From: Halalkalicoccus jeotgali B3 | GTDB lineage: Archaea > Halobacteriota > Halobacteria > Halobacteriales > Halalkalicoccaceae | Length of the DNA stretch: 64,000 bases | NCBI RefSeq assembly: GCF_000196895.1 | Contig: NC_014297.1 | Location: forward strand, 1,432,119-1,496,118 | Direction: 5' to 3' | Part shown: piece after piece, positions 49,453 to 57,057 of the stretch | Layout of the letters: every line of letters begins with the position of its first letter | Numbering within the stretch: the first letter of the stretch is position 1 | Program-made: the position numbers and the translations under genes | Notes under the pieces: generated by a model | Databases searched by the model: none | The model's input: only the letters and a program-made list of their open reading frames with translations | What the model was told of the DNA's origin: nothing

Positions 49453-49878
49453 ATGTACGACAGCGTCCTGATCCCGACCGACGGCAGCGAGATGGTCGAC
49501 ACCACCCTCGAACACGGCCTGCGGATCGCGCGCGATCACGACGCGACGGTCCACGCGCTGTACGTCGTCGACTCCCGTGTGGCTCGCGCCGCCGAGGACG
49601 CCCGCGAGGACGTCGAGGCCTCGCTACACGCGGAGGGCGAGAAGGCGACCGAACACGTCCGCGCGCGCGCCGAGGACGCCGGAGTTGAAACGGTCTGTGA
49701 GATCCGGACCGGCACCCCACAAAAGGAGATCGTCGAGTACACCGAGGAGGCGGGGATCGACTTGATCGCGATCGGTACCCACGGCAAAAGCCCCCGCGAG
49801 AAGCTGCTGTCGATGGGTAGCGTCACCGAGCGGGTCGTCGACAGCGCGCCCGTCCCGGTGTTGGTCGTGCGCGACTAG
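49453..49878 (+). CDS. UspA-family universal stress protein
   Basis: 141 residues, one Usp domain. It has MYDSVLIPTDGSEMVDTTLEHGLRIA at the start and IGTHGKSPREKLLSMGSVTERVVDSAPVPVLVV at the end, with the GxxG and GS parts of the nucleotide loop partly kept (THGKSP). It is divergent from the TPP-enzyme gene, with the inverted repeat between. The stop overlaps that of the convergent lipoprotein gene by CTAG. A second, distant copy lies at 42123. Confidence 0.9.
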   Translation: MYDSVLIPTDGSEMVDTTLEHGLRIARDHDATVHALYVVDSRVARAAEDAREDVEASLHAEGEKATEHVRARAEDAGVETVCEIRTGTPQKEIVEYTEEAGIDLIAIGTHGKSPREKLLSMGSVTERVVDSAPVPVLVVRD

Positions 49879-50267
49879 CCGTAGCCCCGTTCGAGAACGA
49901 TCTCGGTCTCGACGTCAGATCCGTCGACCGTCACCGGCTCCTCGACGTTGGTGTACTCCTGGCTCTCGACGACGATCACGTACTCGCCGTTGCTGAGTTC
50001 AAAGGAGACAATTCCGTCGGGACCGGGTACCTTCGCGTCGGCCTGCGGGACGAGCTGGGCCGTCTGGATCGAGACCGAGGCTTCGGGGGCCGGCTCGCCG
50101 CCGTCCTCGACGAGCGCGACCGTCAGCGTGTAGGTCGCCGACTCGCCGCCGTCCTCCAGCGGTGCCTGATTCGAGTTCGACCCCGAACAGCCCGCGGCCG
50201 CCGTCGCCAGCCCGAGCGCTCCGACACGAAGCAACCGCCGCCTGCCGAGACCGCGCCCGTCAGCCAT
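49875..50267 (-). CDS. Tat lipoprotein with a beta-sandwich domain
   Basis: 130 residues. The twin-arginine motif RRRLLRVGALG (Arg9-11) and lipobox AAGC with Cys27 show an exported, lipid-anchored protein. The body 'TYTLTVALVEDGGEPAPEASVSIQTAQL...DGIVSFELSNGEYVIVVESQEYTNVEEPVTVDG' is the layout of carboxypeptidase-regulatory-like/CnaB domains (a small beta sandwich binding surfaces or sugars). The function on the cell surface is unknown. It converges with the uspA gene. Confidence 0.8.
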   Translation of the reverse strand: MADGRGLGRRRLLRVGALGLATAAAGCSGSNSNQAPLEDGGESATYTLTVALVEDGGEPAPEASVSIQTAQLVPQADAKVPGPDGIVSFELSNGEYVIVVESQEYTNVEEPVTVDGSDVETEIVLERGYG

Positions 50268-50293
50268 TGGGGCCTGTTGCGTGCCCGCCCTCT

Positions 50294-51688
50294 TTACTCC
50301 GTCGCGACGTCGTCGGCGCCGCCGGGCGACTGGACCCAGACTGTCTTCTCGTTGACGAACTCGTGGATTCCCTTCTGGGCGAGTTCCCGGCCGTACCCGG
50401 AGTTCTTCACCCCGCCGAAGGGGATTCTGGGGTCCGATTTGACGAGTTCGTTGACGAACACACAGCCCGCCTCGATCCGGCGCGCGAGGCGATCGCCCCG
50501 CTCTAAGTCATCGGTCCAGATCGATGCCCCGAGCCCGAAGTCGGTGTCGTTTGCCAGTTCGATTGCCTCCTCCTCGCTCTCGACGCGGAAGACGGCGGCC
50601 GCGGGGCCGAAGACCTCCTCGGTGGCCGCAGCGGCGTCCTGGGGCACCTCGGTCAGCACCGTCGGCGGGTAGAAGTTGCCCTCCTCGTCGGGCCGTTCAC
50701 CGCCCGTGCGCAGGGTCGCGCCCGCCTCGACGCTGCGTTCGACCTGGTCGTGGACGTCCTCGACGAGGTCCTCGCGGGCCTGCGGGCCGACGTCGGTACC
50801 CTCATCCATCGGGTCACCCATCGAGAGCGACTCCATCTCCTCGGTAAAGCGCTCGACGAACTCCTCGTAGACCGCCTCGTGGACGATAAAGCGCTTGGCG
50901 GCGATACAGGACTGGCCCGAGTTGATGGTGCGGGCTTGTGCGCCCGTCTCGGCTGCGGCCTCGATGTCGGCGTCGTCGAGCACGACGAACGGGTCGCTCC
51001 CGCCGAGTTCCAGAACGGTCTTTTTGATCTCGCTGCCCGCGGTTTCCGCGACCGCCCGACCGGCCCCCTCGCTTCCCGTCAGCGTCACCGCCGCCAGTCG
51101 GTCGTCGCGGATCACGTCCTCGATGGCGTCCGAACCGACGAGCAGGCTACTGAAGACGTCCTCGGGGTAGCCCGCCTCCTCGAAGACCTCCTCGATGGCC
51201 TTCGCACAACCCGGGACGTTCGAGGCGTGTTTCAGCAGGCCGACGTTGCCCGCGGTGAGGTGCGGGGCGGCGAAACGAAACACCTGCCAGAACGGGAAGT
51301 TCCAGGGCATCACCGCGAGCACGGGACCGAGCGGTTCGTACGAGACGAGCGAGCGCGAGTCGGGTTCGCTACCCAGCACCTCGTCTGCGAGGAACTCGTC
51401 GGCGCGCTCGGCATAGAAATCACAGACCCACGCGCACTTCTCGACCTCGGCGCGCGCCCCGGTGATGGGTTTGCCCATCTCCTCGGTCATCAACTGGGCG
51501 TACTCCTCCTCGTTCTCCCGGAGCACGTCCGCGGCGTTGGAGAGCAACACCTGTCGCTCTGAGATAGGTCGCTCGCGCCACTCATCGAAGGCCTCCGTGG
51601 CGTTGTCGAGTGCGCGGTCGACGTCGGCCTCGGTGTGGTCGTCGTACGTTTCGAGGGTCTCGCCGGTCGCTGGGTTGACGCTTTCCAT
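50294..51688 (-). CDS. gabD: NAD(P)-dependent semialdehyde dehydrogenase (succinate-semialdehyde type)
   Basis: 464 residues. The aldehyde dehydrogenase core is complete: 'MPWNFPFWQVFRFAAPHLTAGN', catalytic Glu in LELGGSDPF, catalytic Cys in NSGQSCIAAKRF, and the late EVFGPAAAVFRV. The MESVNPATGETL start and overall length resemble succinate-semialdehyde dehydrogenases. These make succinate from succinate semialdehyde in GABA breakdown; other aldehydes are possible. No transaminase is adjacent. Confidence 0.87.
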   Translation of the reverse strand: MESVNPATGETLETYDDHTEADVDRALDNATEAFDEWRERPISERQVLLSNAADVLRENEEEYAQLMTEEMGKPITGARAEVEKCAWVCDFYAERADEFLADEVLGSEPDSRSLVSYEPLGPVLAVMPWNFPFWQVFRFAAPHLTAGNVGLLKHASNVPGCAKAIEEVFEEAGYPEDVFSSLLVGSDAIEDVIRDDRLAAVTLTGSEGAGRAVAETAGSEIKKTVLELGGSDPFVVLDDADIEAAAETGAQARTINSGQSCIAAKRFIVHEAVYEEFVERFTEEMESLSMGDPMDEGTDVGPQAREDLVEDVHDQVERSVEAGATLRTGGERPDEEGNFYPPTVLTEVPQDAAAATEEVFGPAAAVFRVESEEEAIELANDTDFGLGASIWTDDLERGDRLARRIEAGCVFVNELVKSDPRIPFGGVKNSGYGRELAQKGIHEFVNEKTVWVQSPGGADDVATE

Positions 51689-51790
51689 GGTGGTCCTCCG
51701 GTCTACCGCGAGACCAGATGTCCCGGGCTACGACCGACACGCCCATAGGGGTTGGCCCTGCGCCATGCACACCGCCCGCGCCGGACGGGA

Positions 51791-51919
51791 TCAGCGGCGT
51801 CGATAGCGCCCCAGAACCCGCCCGCAGTCCGGACAGTGAACGACCAACAGCGGGCCGTTCTCGTGGCGCGTCAGCTCCTCGGCGGCGAACTCGCCCCCAC
51901 AGCGTCCGCAGGTCGGCAT
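51791..51919 (-). CDS. 42-residue zinc-ribbon microprotein
   Basis: The minus strand encodes MPTCGRCGGEFAAEELTRHE at the start and ends in GRYRRR. Two knuckles, Cys4-x2-Cys7 and a later CPDCG, should bind one zinc ion; a basic tail (GRVLGRYRRR) could contact nucleic acid. It is similar in layout to the microprotein at 5002-5142 but only weakly in sequence. It lies between gabD and hsp20 on the minus strand. Confidence 0.6.
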   Translation of the reverse strand: MPTCGRCGGEFAAEELTRHENGPLLVVHCPDCGRVLGRYRRR

Positions 51920-52014
51920 GGGAAGAAGTGGTCGCCCAAGAGCATGGCTGTGGCGACGGATCGGGTGTTGACCGCCGGTGGGAGGCTCCGCCCCGACCGA
52001 CGGCCTCGAACGCG

Positions 52015-52452
52015 CTACTCGATGTCGATCGACTTGCCGCCGGTCTCGGGCTCGCGTTTGGGGAGCGTGATCGTCAGCACGCCGTTCTTGTAGGTCGCGG
52101 AGACACCCTCCTCCTCGACGGGTTCGGGGAGCTGAAGCGTCCGCCGGAGCGACTCGCTGTGGCGCTCGCTTCGCAGGTAGGTCTCCTCTTCCTCCTCGGT
52201 GTGTTCCTCGCGTTCGGCCTCGATGGTGAGTCGGCGCCCGGTGACGCGGACGTCGATCTCCTCCTTCGAGAAGCCCGGAGCGTCGGCGGTGACGACGAAC
52301 TCCGCGTCCCGGTCAGCCAGGTCGACGCTCATGCGGTTGGCCCCGCCCATACCGAAGACGTCCTGGTCGAATCCGGGCTGGTTTTCGAACTGGCGACTGA
52401 AACGCTCGAAGAACTCTTCGAGGTCATCGAAGGGATTTCTACGTCGGGACAT
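52015..52452 (-). CDS. Hsp20/alpha-crystallin small heat shock protein
   Basis: 145 residues. A Phe-rich N-terminal region (FDDLEEFFERFSRQFE) precedes the alpha-crystallin domain (about 40-132: 'DRDAEFVVTADAPGFSKEEIDVRVTGRRLTIEAER', 'RTLQLPEPVEEEGVSATYKNGVLTITLPK'), ending with a short I-x-I-like tail (SIDIE). It holds unfolding proteins in large oligomers. On the minus strand GTTAACAT lies 27-34 bases before the ATG, a TATA candidate. It is divergent from rnp3. Confidence 0.9.
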   Translation of the reverse strand: MSRRRNPFDDLEEFFERFSRQFENQPGFDQDVFGMGGANRMSVDLADRDAEFVVTADAPGFSKEEIDVRVTGRRLTIEAEREEHTEEEEETYLRSERHSESLRRTLQLPEPVEEEGVSATYKNGVLTITLPKREPETGGKSIDIE

Positions 52453-52532
52453 ACGGGTGGGGGTACGCCATCAAGGATGTTAACCCTAACCCGAACCGCC
52501 ACGGGTATGGCGACCCTCCTTGAAGGAGGGGT

Positions 52533-53234
52533 ATGTACGAGGCGGTCTACGCCACCCCCGAGGGCCGTTCGACGGTCGCGCGGTTCGCGCACACCGCGAG
52601 CGAGTACGGCTTCTCGGGTCTCGTCGTGCGCAGCGGCGCGGCCTGCGGGGCGGACGATGCCGAGGCGATCGCCGAGAGTACCGGGATCGACGTCGTTCAC
52701 GGCACCGAGATCCGCGCCGAGGGCCCGCAGAAAGCGAGCGGCTATCTGGGCGACCGCCGCGAGGAGTACACCGTCCTCGCGCTCCGAGGCGGGACGAACG
52801 AACTCAATCGCTTTGCGGTCGAACAGGAACGCCTCGACGTCCTCACGAAGCCGATGGCTGGCGAGGGCGACTTCAACCACGTGCTCGCGAAGGCCGCCGC
52901 GCGAAACGGGGTTCGCGTCGAGTTCGACCTCTCGACGGTCCTCCGGCTGGAGGGCGGCCCGCGGGTGCAGGCGCTCTCGGACATGCGCAAACTCCGCGAG
53001 CTCGTCGGCCAGTACGACGCCCCCTACGTCGTGAGCGGGGCTCCCGAAAGCCACCTCCAGCTGCGCGGGCCCCGCGAACTGGTCGCGGTCGGCGAGCGGG
53101 TCGGCTTCTCCGCCGAGGAAATCGAACACGGGCTCCGCGAGTGGGGTCGGCTCACCGACCGGAACCGGGAGGTCGTCTCCGAGTCGTTCATAGAGCCGGG
53201 CGTGCGTAGGGGTCGGTATGAAGAAAACGGTTGA
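52533..53234 (+). CDS. rnp3: RNase P protein component 3 (Rpp30)
   Basis: 233 residues, a TIM-barrel-like PHP-fold subunit of archaeal RNase P. Blocks include 'MYEAVYATPEGRSTVARFAHTASEYGFSGLVVRS', 'LALRGGTNELNRFAVEQERLDVLTKP', 'NHVLAKAAARNGVRVEFDLS' and 'YVVSGAPESHLQLRGPRELVAVGERVG', matching Rpp30. With Pop5 and others it helps the RNA cleave tRNA 5' leaders. A purine-rich GAAGGAGGGG precedes the ATG. It overlaps the methyltransferase gene by 17 bases; no pop5 gene lies in this window. Confidence 0.93.
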   Translation: MYEAVYATPEGRSTVARFAHTASEYGFSGLVVRSGAACGADDAEAIAESTGIDVVHGTEIRAEGPQKASGYLGDRREEYTVLALRGGTNELNRFAVEQERLDVLTKPMAGEGDFNHVLAKAAARNGVRVEFDLSTVLRLEGGPRVQALSDMRKLRELVGQYDAPYVVSGAPESHLQLRGPRELVAVGERVGFSAEEIEHGLREWGRLTDRNREVVSESFIEPGVRRGRYEENG

Positions 53235-53832
53235 GGAACACGCCGCCCGCTTCGACGACCACGCCGCGGAGTACGACGAGAGCCAGAACAGCGAGGAGTA
53301 CAAGGCCTGTGCGAGCCTCGTGATCGAGCACGCCGATCCCGGCCCCGAGGAGACGGTCCTCGATCTCGGCTGCGGGACCGGCGCGATCGCGCTGGCGCTC
53401 GCGCCCGATGCCGGACGCGTGGTGGGCCGGGACATCAGCGAGGGGATGATGGAGCGCGCGCGGGAGAAAGCAGCCGAACGAGGGCTGAACAACGTCGAGT
53501 TCGGCGAGGGTCGTTTTCGCGCGCCCAACTACGACGGTCCCGTCGATATCGTGACCTCGAACTTCGCGATGCACCACCTCGCGAACGAGGAAAAACGCGA
53601 AGCGATCTCGGTGATCGCCGATCTCGGCCCGCGGAAGATCGTACTCGGTGACGTGATGTTCTTCGGGCAGCCCGATCCGGAAGAACCGTTTTACAGCCCC
53701 GAGGTCGACGATCCCGCAACCGTCGGCACCCTCGTCGAGGCCTTTACCGGGGCGGGCTTTGCGATTACACACGCCCAACGGGTTCACGACCAGGTCGGCG
53801 TCCTCGTCGCCGAACGCCTCGACGGGCGCTGA
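53218..53832 (+). CDS. Class I SAM-dependent methyltransferase
   Basis: 204 residues. Motif I is VLDLGCGTGAIALALAP, with the acidic post-motif region VVGRDISEGMMERAREKAAERGL and DIVTSNFAMHHLANEEKREAIS. The presence of HHL is common to ubiquinone/arsenite-type small-molecule methyltransferases. The substrate is unknown. The 17-base overlap with rnp3 is conserved-looking and suggests coupling; the family is often seen next to RNase P protein genes in haloarchaea, from memory. Confidence 0.85.
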   Translation: MKKTVEEHAARFDDHAAEYDESQNSEEYKACASLVIEHADPGPEETVLDLGCGTGAIALALAPDAGRVVGRDISEGMMERAREKAAERGLNNVEFGEGRFRAPNYDGPVDIVTSNFAMHHLANEEKREAISVIADLGPRKIVLGDVMFFGQPDPEEPFYSPEVDDPATVGTLVEAFTGAGFAITHAQRVHDQVGVLVAERLDGR

Positions 53833-54065
53833 TCGCGCCCCGTCAGATCGGGTCGTCGGGTGGTGGGTCCGGGCCATCCGAGTCGCCTCGGCGGCGTACT
53901 GCTCGCGTAACTCTGCCCCGACCGACCCCGGGGTTCTCGGGGTCGAGAACGACAGGTTCAAACGAGAGGAAGCGCCAGCACTTCGGACGTGGCGTCCCAC
54001 GCGTGGGGCGGCGCTGCTCGCCGAATCGAGCGGGAACCGATCGATCGGTACGATTCCGTTCACTC
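53833..54065. other. Intergenic region before the BCCT gene
   Basis: 233 bases. No well-supported gene was seen; a minus-strand Arg/Pro-rich frame (53843-54067) was judged a shadow. No clear TATA box precedes 54066. Confidence 0.4.
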
Positions 54066-54143
54066 ATGACATCCACTGGGAGCGAGAGACGCGTCTACGA
54101 CGTCGAACAGGGCCACAAACACGACGCGGAGGGCGGACGGTGA
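54066..54143 (+). CDS. 25-residue upstream peptide coupled to the BCCT transporter (candidate)
   Basis: ATG 54066 opens a 25-codon frame (MTSTGSERRVYDVEQGHKHD…) whose TGA overlaps the GTG of the BCCT gene (GTGA). Such overlap is used for translational coupling. The peptide is hydrophilic and has no recognised motif. It could be a real small protein, a uORF that sets transporter synthesis, or the true start reached through a frameshift. Confidence 0.3.
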   Translation: MTSTGSERRVYDVEQGHKHDAEGGR

Positions 54144-55729
54144 GCCTCTGGACCGTCTTCGGACTGGAGGACACCGACCGGGCGACCAAGGGCTTTTTCT
54201 TCGGGACGATCACCGCGCTCGCGGCGCTCGTCCTCGTGGGTCTTCTGTACCCTACCACGCTCGAGAGCGCGCTCAACGGCGCGTTCGACTGGGTGTTGTA
54301 TCGCTTTGGCTGGTGGTTCATGGCGCTGGGCGTCGCGCTGGTGGTCTTTACCTTCTTCATGGCCTTCTCCAGATACGGCCGGATCCGGATCGGCGGCGAG
54401 GACGCCGAGCCCGAGTTCGGGGTGTTCTCGTGGATCGCGATGGTGTTTACCGTCGGGTTCGGGAGTTCGATCGTCGTCTGGGGGGTCGGCGAGCCCATCT
54501 CGATCGTCACCCAGCCGCCACCGTCCTCGCCGGTTCCGGGGGCGTCGATCGAGTCGCTCGCGCTCGCGTTCATGTTCCTTCACGAGTCGTTCCCGGGGAT
54601 GGCGATGTGGTATCTCCCCTTTGCGCTCGGCTTCGGGCTGATGGCCTACACCAGCGGGAGCGGCGACTACCGCATCAGTTCGATGATGGCAGTGGTTCTG
54701 GATCGGGAACGCTACGGCTGGCTGTTCTGGCTCGTCGATCTGGCCGCGCTGATCGCCATCGTCGGTGGGCTCGCCACCACGCTCGGGTTTACCGCCCAGC
54801 AGCTCGCGACGATCCTGAGCGACGTCTTCGGTGCGGAGACGAACCTCATCACCTACGGACTGTTCGCGCTTATCGGGCTCGTCTTCCTCGCGGACGTCTG
54901 GCTCGGGCTCCACGCGGGGATCCGCAACGCCGCACGCATTACGTTCGTGCTCATGTTGCTCACCTCCGGCGTGTTGCTCGTCGTCGGCCCAACCCTCTTC
55001 ATCCTCAACGTCACGCTGGACGCGACGGGGATCTGGCTCAACAACCTCCCGCGGCTCGCACTGTACACCGCCCCGACCGAGGGCGCACAGTGGCCCCAGA
55101 GCTGGACGAGCTTCTGGTGGGCCTGGTGGGCCGCCTGGGGCCTCTTTGTGGGGAGCTTCGTCGCGCGCGTCTCGAAGGGGCGAACGATCCGCGAGACGTT
55201 CGTCGCGCTGGTCGCCGCACCGACGCTACTCACCTGGCTCCAGCACGGCATCATCGGCGGGTGGGTGCTCGCGCCGGGCTACGTCGGTCCGGTTGGCGAG
55301 GCGTTCACCGAGGGAGACATCCCCGCGGCGGTCGCGACCGCGATCACCCTGACGCCCTTTAGCACGGTCCTCGGCGTCCTGCTCGTGCTCATCATGGCGG
55401 GCTACGTGCTCACCACCCTCGATTCCGCCGTGTACATGCTGAGTGCGATCACGCTGGGCGAGGAAGACCCCAACGCCAGAAACCGGGCGTGGTGGGGGGC
55501 GTTGCTCACCGTGCTCGGGATCATGACGCTCAACCTGCCCGCGTTCAGCGCGATGGAGGCGTTCTCTCCGGTGATGGCGCTGCCCTTTACGCTGTTTTTC
55601 GTCGTGTTGATGTACACGAGCTACGTCGCCGCCCGCCGGCACTACCGCGAGGAGTACAAGGAACCGGGCGAACGGCCGTACTTCGCGATCTCGCGGGCGG
55701 GCGAGGGATCCGAGGACGACAGGACCTGA
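54140..55729 (+). CDS. BCCT family betaine/choline/carnitine transporter
   Basis: 529 residues, about 12 membrane segments. Family motifs: '[20 protein letters not shown]', '[23 protein letters not shown]', the glycine betaine signature '[33 protein letters not shown]'-like, and '[16 protein letters not shown]'. It imports betaine or choline, using Na+ or H+ symport, for osmoprotection. The GTG at 54140 ([11 protein letters not shown]) is the best start, fed by the overlapping small frame. It ends with a short acidic tail. Confidence 0.9.
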   Translation: [529 protein letters not shown]

Positions 55730-55779
55730 CGGGGTCGGATCCGAGCGGCTTTGACGGCAGGCACCCTAGCATCGGGCGG

Positions 55780-56256
55780 ATGGAGACGCTGTACGACGTT
55801 CTCGGGGTCGATCCGAACGCCGATGCGGCGGCGATCCGTGCCGCGTACCGCGAGGGGGCGAAACGCCACCACCCCGACGCTGCCGACGGCGACGCGGCGA
55901 CGTTCCGTCGGCTCACGACCGCGCGCGACGTGTTGCTCGACGAACGCCGTCGGGAGCGCTACGATTCACTCGGCCACCGCCGGTACGCCCGGCACCATCT
56001 GGGCGAGGAGCGGCCGGCCGGGGAGTCGACGCGCGGACGGCGTCAACACGCCGAGTTCGACCGGTCGAGCCGTCAGACGAGTCGCCCACGCCGGGGTCGC
56101 CCCGCCCGGCCCGATCGCCGCGAGGGCGCTCGTCGAGGGGGGACGACCGACGGCCGCGTCGCGGTCTCGACGTACTGGCCGGTGATGAGACGTGCGGGTC
56201 TCGTCCTCGGAGCGCTCCTCGTGGTGGCGTTCGTCCTCGCGGCACTGTCGCTTTAA
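55780..56256 (+). CDS. J-domain (DnaJ-like) protein with C-terminal membrane helix
   Basis: 158 residues. The N-terminal J domain (about 1-65) has HPD at 31-33 and the expected helices; then comes a long Arg-rich linker with no Cys repeats, and a hydrophobic C-terminal segment (about 138-157). It should stimulate a DnaK-type ATPase at the membrane face. It is not the complete DnaJ. The Met at 55780 begins METLYDVLGVDPNA, the canonical J-domain start. Its stop overlaps that of surE by TTAA. Confidence 0.87.
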   Translation: METLYDVLGVDPNADAAAIRAAYREGAKRHHPDAADGDAATFRRLTTARDVLLDERRRERYDSLGHRRYARHHLGEERPAGESTRGRRQHAEFDRSSRQTSRPRRGRPARPDRREGARRGGTTDGRVAVSTYWPVMRRAGLVLGALLVVAFVLAALSL

Positions 56257-57023
56257 TACTCCGCCGCGAGCCGGTCGAGCGCCTCGTGGCGTTCGGTGGT
56301 GTGGGGTGCGGTCAGCGGCGAGACGCTGACCTTCCCCTCCATGACCGCGCGCCGGTCGGTGCCCTCCGGGTCGTCGATCGTCCCCTCGCTCATGGCCTCC
56401 CAAGAGAGGTCGTGCAGCGTGATCGAGTCCCCGTCCTGTGTGGCGCCCATCTCGTAGACTGTCGAGGGGCGGGTGATCGCCATCGGTGCGGGGTCGTCCG
56501 CGGGAAGCGGCACGTTGACGTTGAGGTACTCGGCGTGCTCGAAGACCCCTCTCGTGGGTGCGCGCTCGACGAGGTACCGGGCGGCGCGACCGGCCTCGGC
56601 GTACTCCTCGACCGCGGGCGTCCGGGGCCACTCGTCCTGTGGGACGTGCAACGAGACGGCGATCGCGGGGATCCCACAGAAGGCCGCCTCGACGGCGGCG
56701 CTCACGGTACCGGACCGCCCCAGCACGTAGGCCCCGAGGTTCGCGCCGGTGTTACAGCCCGAGACCACGAGGTCGGTCGAGGGGCCAAGCGCCTCGAGGC
56801 CCGCGACCACGCAGTCGGCGGGCGTGCCCGCGATGGCAAAGCCCAGTTCGTGCTCCTCGATGCCGACTTCGCTCGACATCGACCGGCCGACGGCGCTCTG
56901 ATCGCTGGCGGGGGCAACGGCAGTGACGTTGGCTACCGCCGAGAGCGCATCGTAGAGCGCACGGAAACCGGGGCTGTCGATCCCGTCGTCGTTGGTCAGT
57001 AGAACCTCGAGATCCGTCTCCAT
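56253..57023 (-). CDS. surE: 5'/3'-nucleotidase SurE
   Basis: 256 residues. Motifs: LLTNDDGIDSPG (the Asp-Asp metal pair), PASDQSAVGRSMS, VVSGCNTGANLGAYVLGRSGTVSAAVEA (conserved Asn/Ser) and NVNVPLP. SurE removes phosphate from nucleoside monophosphates and survival-related phosphates. The start at 57023 gives METDLEVLLTNDDG. It shares a 4-base overlapping stop with the J-domain gene. Confidence 0.95.
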   Translation of the reverse strand: METDLEVLLTNDDGIDSPGFRALYDALSAVANVTAVAPASDQSAVGRSMSSEVGIEEHELGFAIAGTPADCVVAGLEALGPSTDLVVSGCNTGANLGAYVLGRSGTVSAAVEAAFCGIPAIAVSLHVPQDEWPRTPAVEEYAEAGRAARYLVERAPTRGVFEHAEYLNVNVPLPADDPAPMAITRPSTVYEMGATQDGDSITLHDLSWEAMSEGTIDDPEGTDRRAVMEGKVSVSPLTAPHTTERHEALDRLAAEY

Positions 57024-57057
57024 ACGGTCGAGTCGGGACCGGGCGACAAAAACGCGA

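Noticed and set aside
53843-54067. Minus-strand frame in the gap before the BCCT gene
   Set aside because: It fills a true gap, but is dominated by Arg and Pro and has no motif or promoter. Kept out for lack of support.
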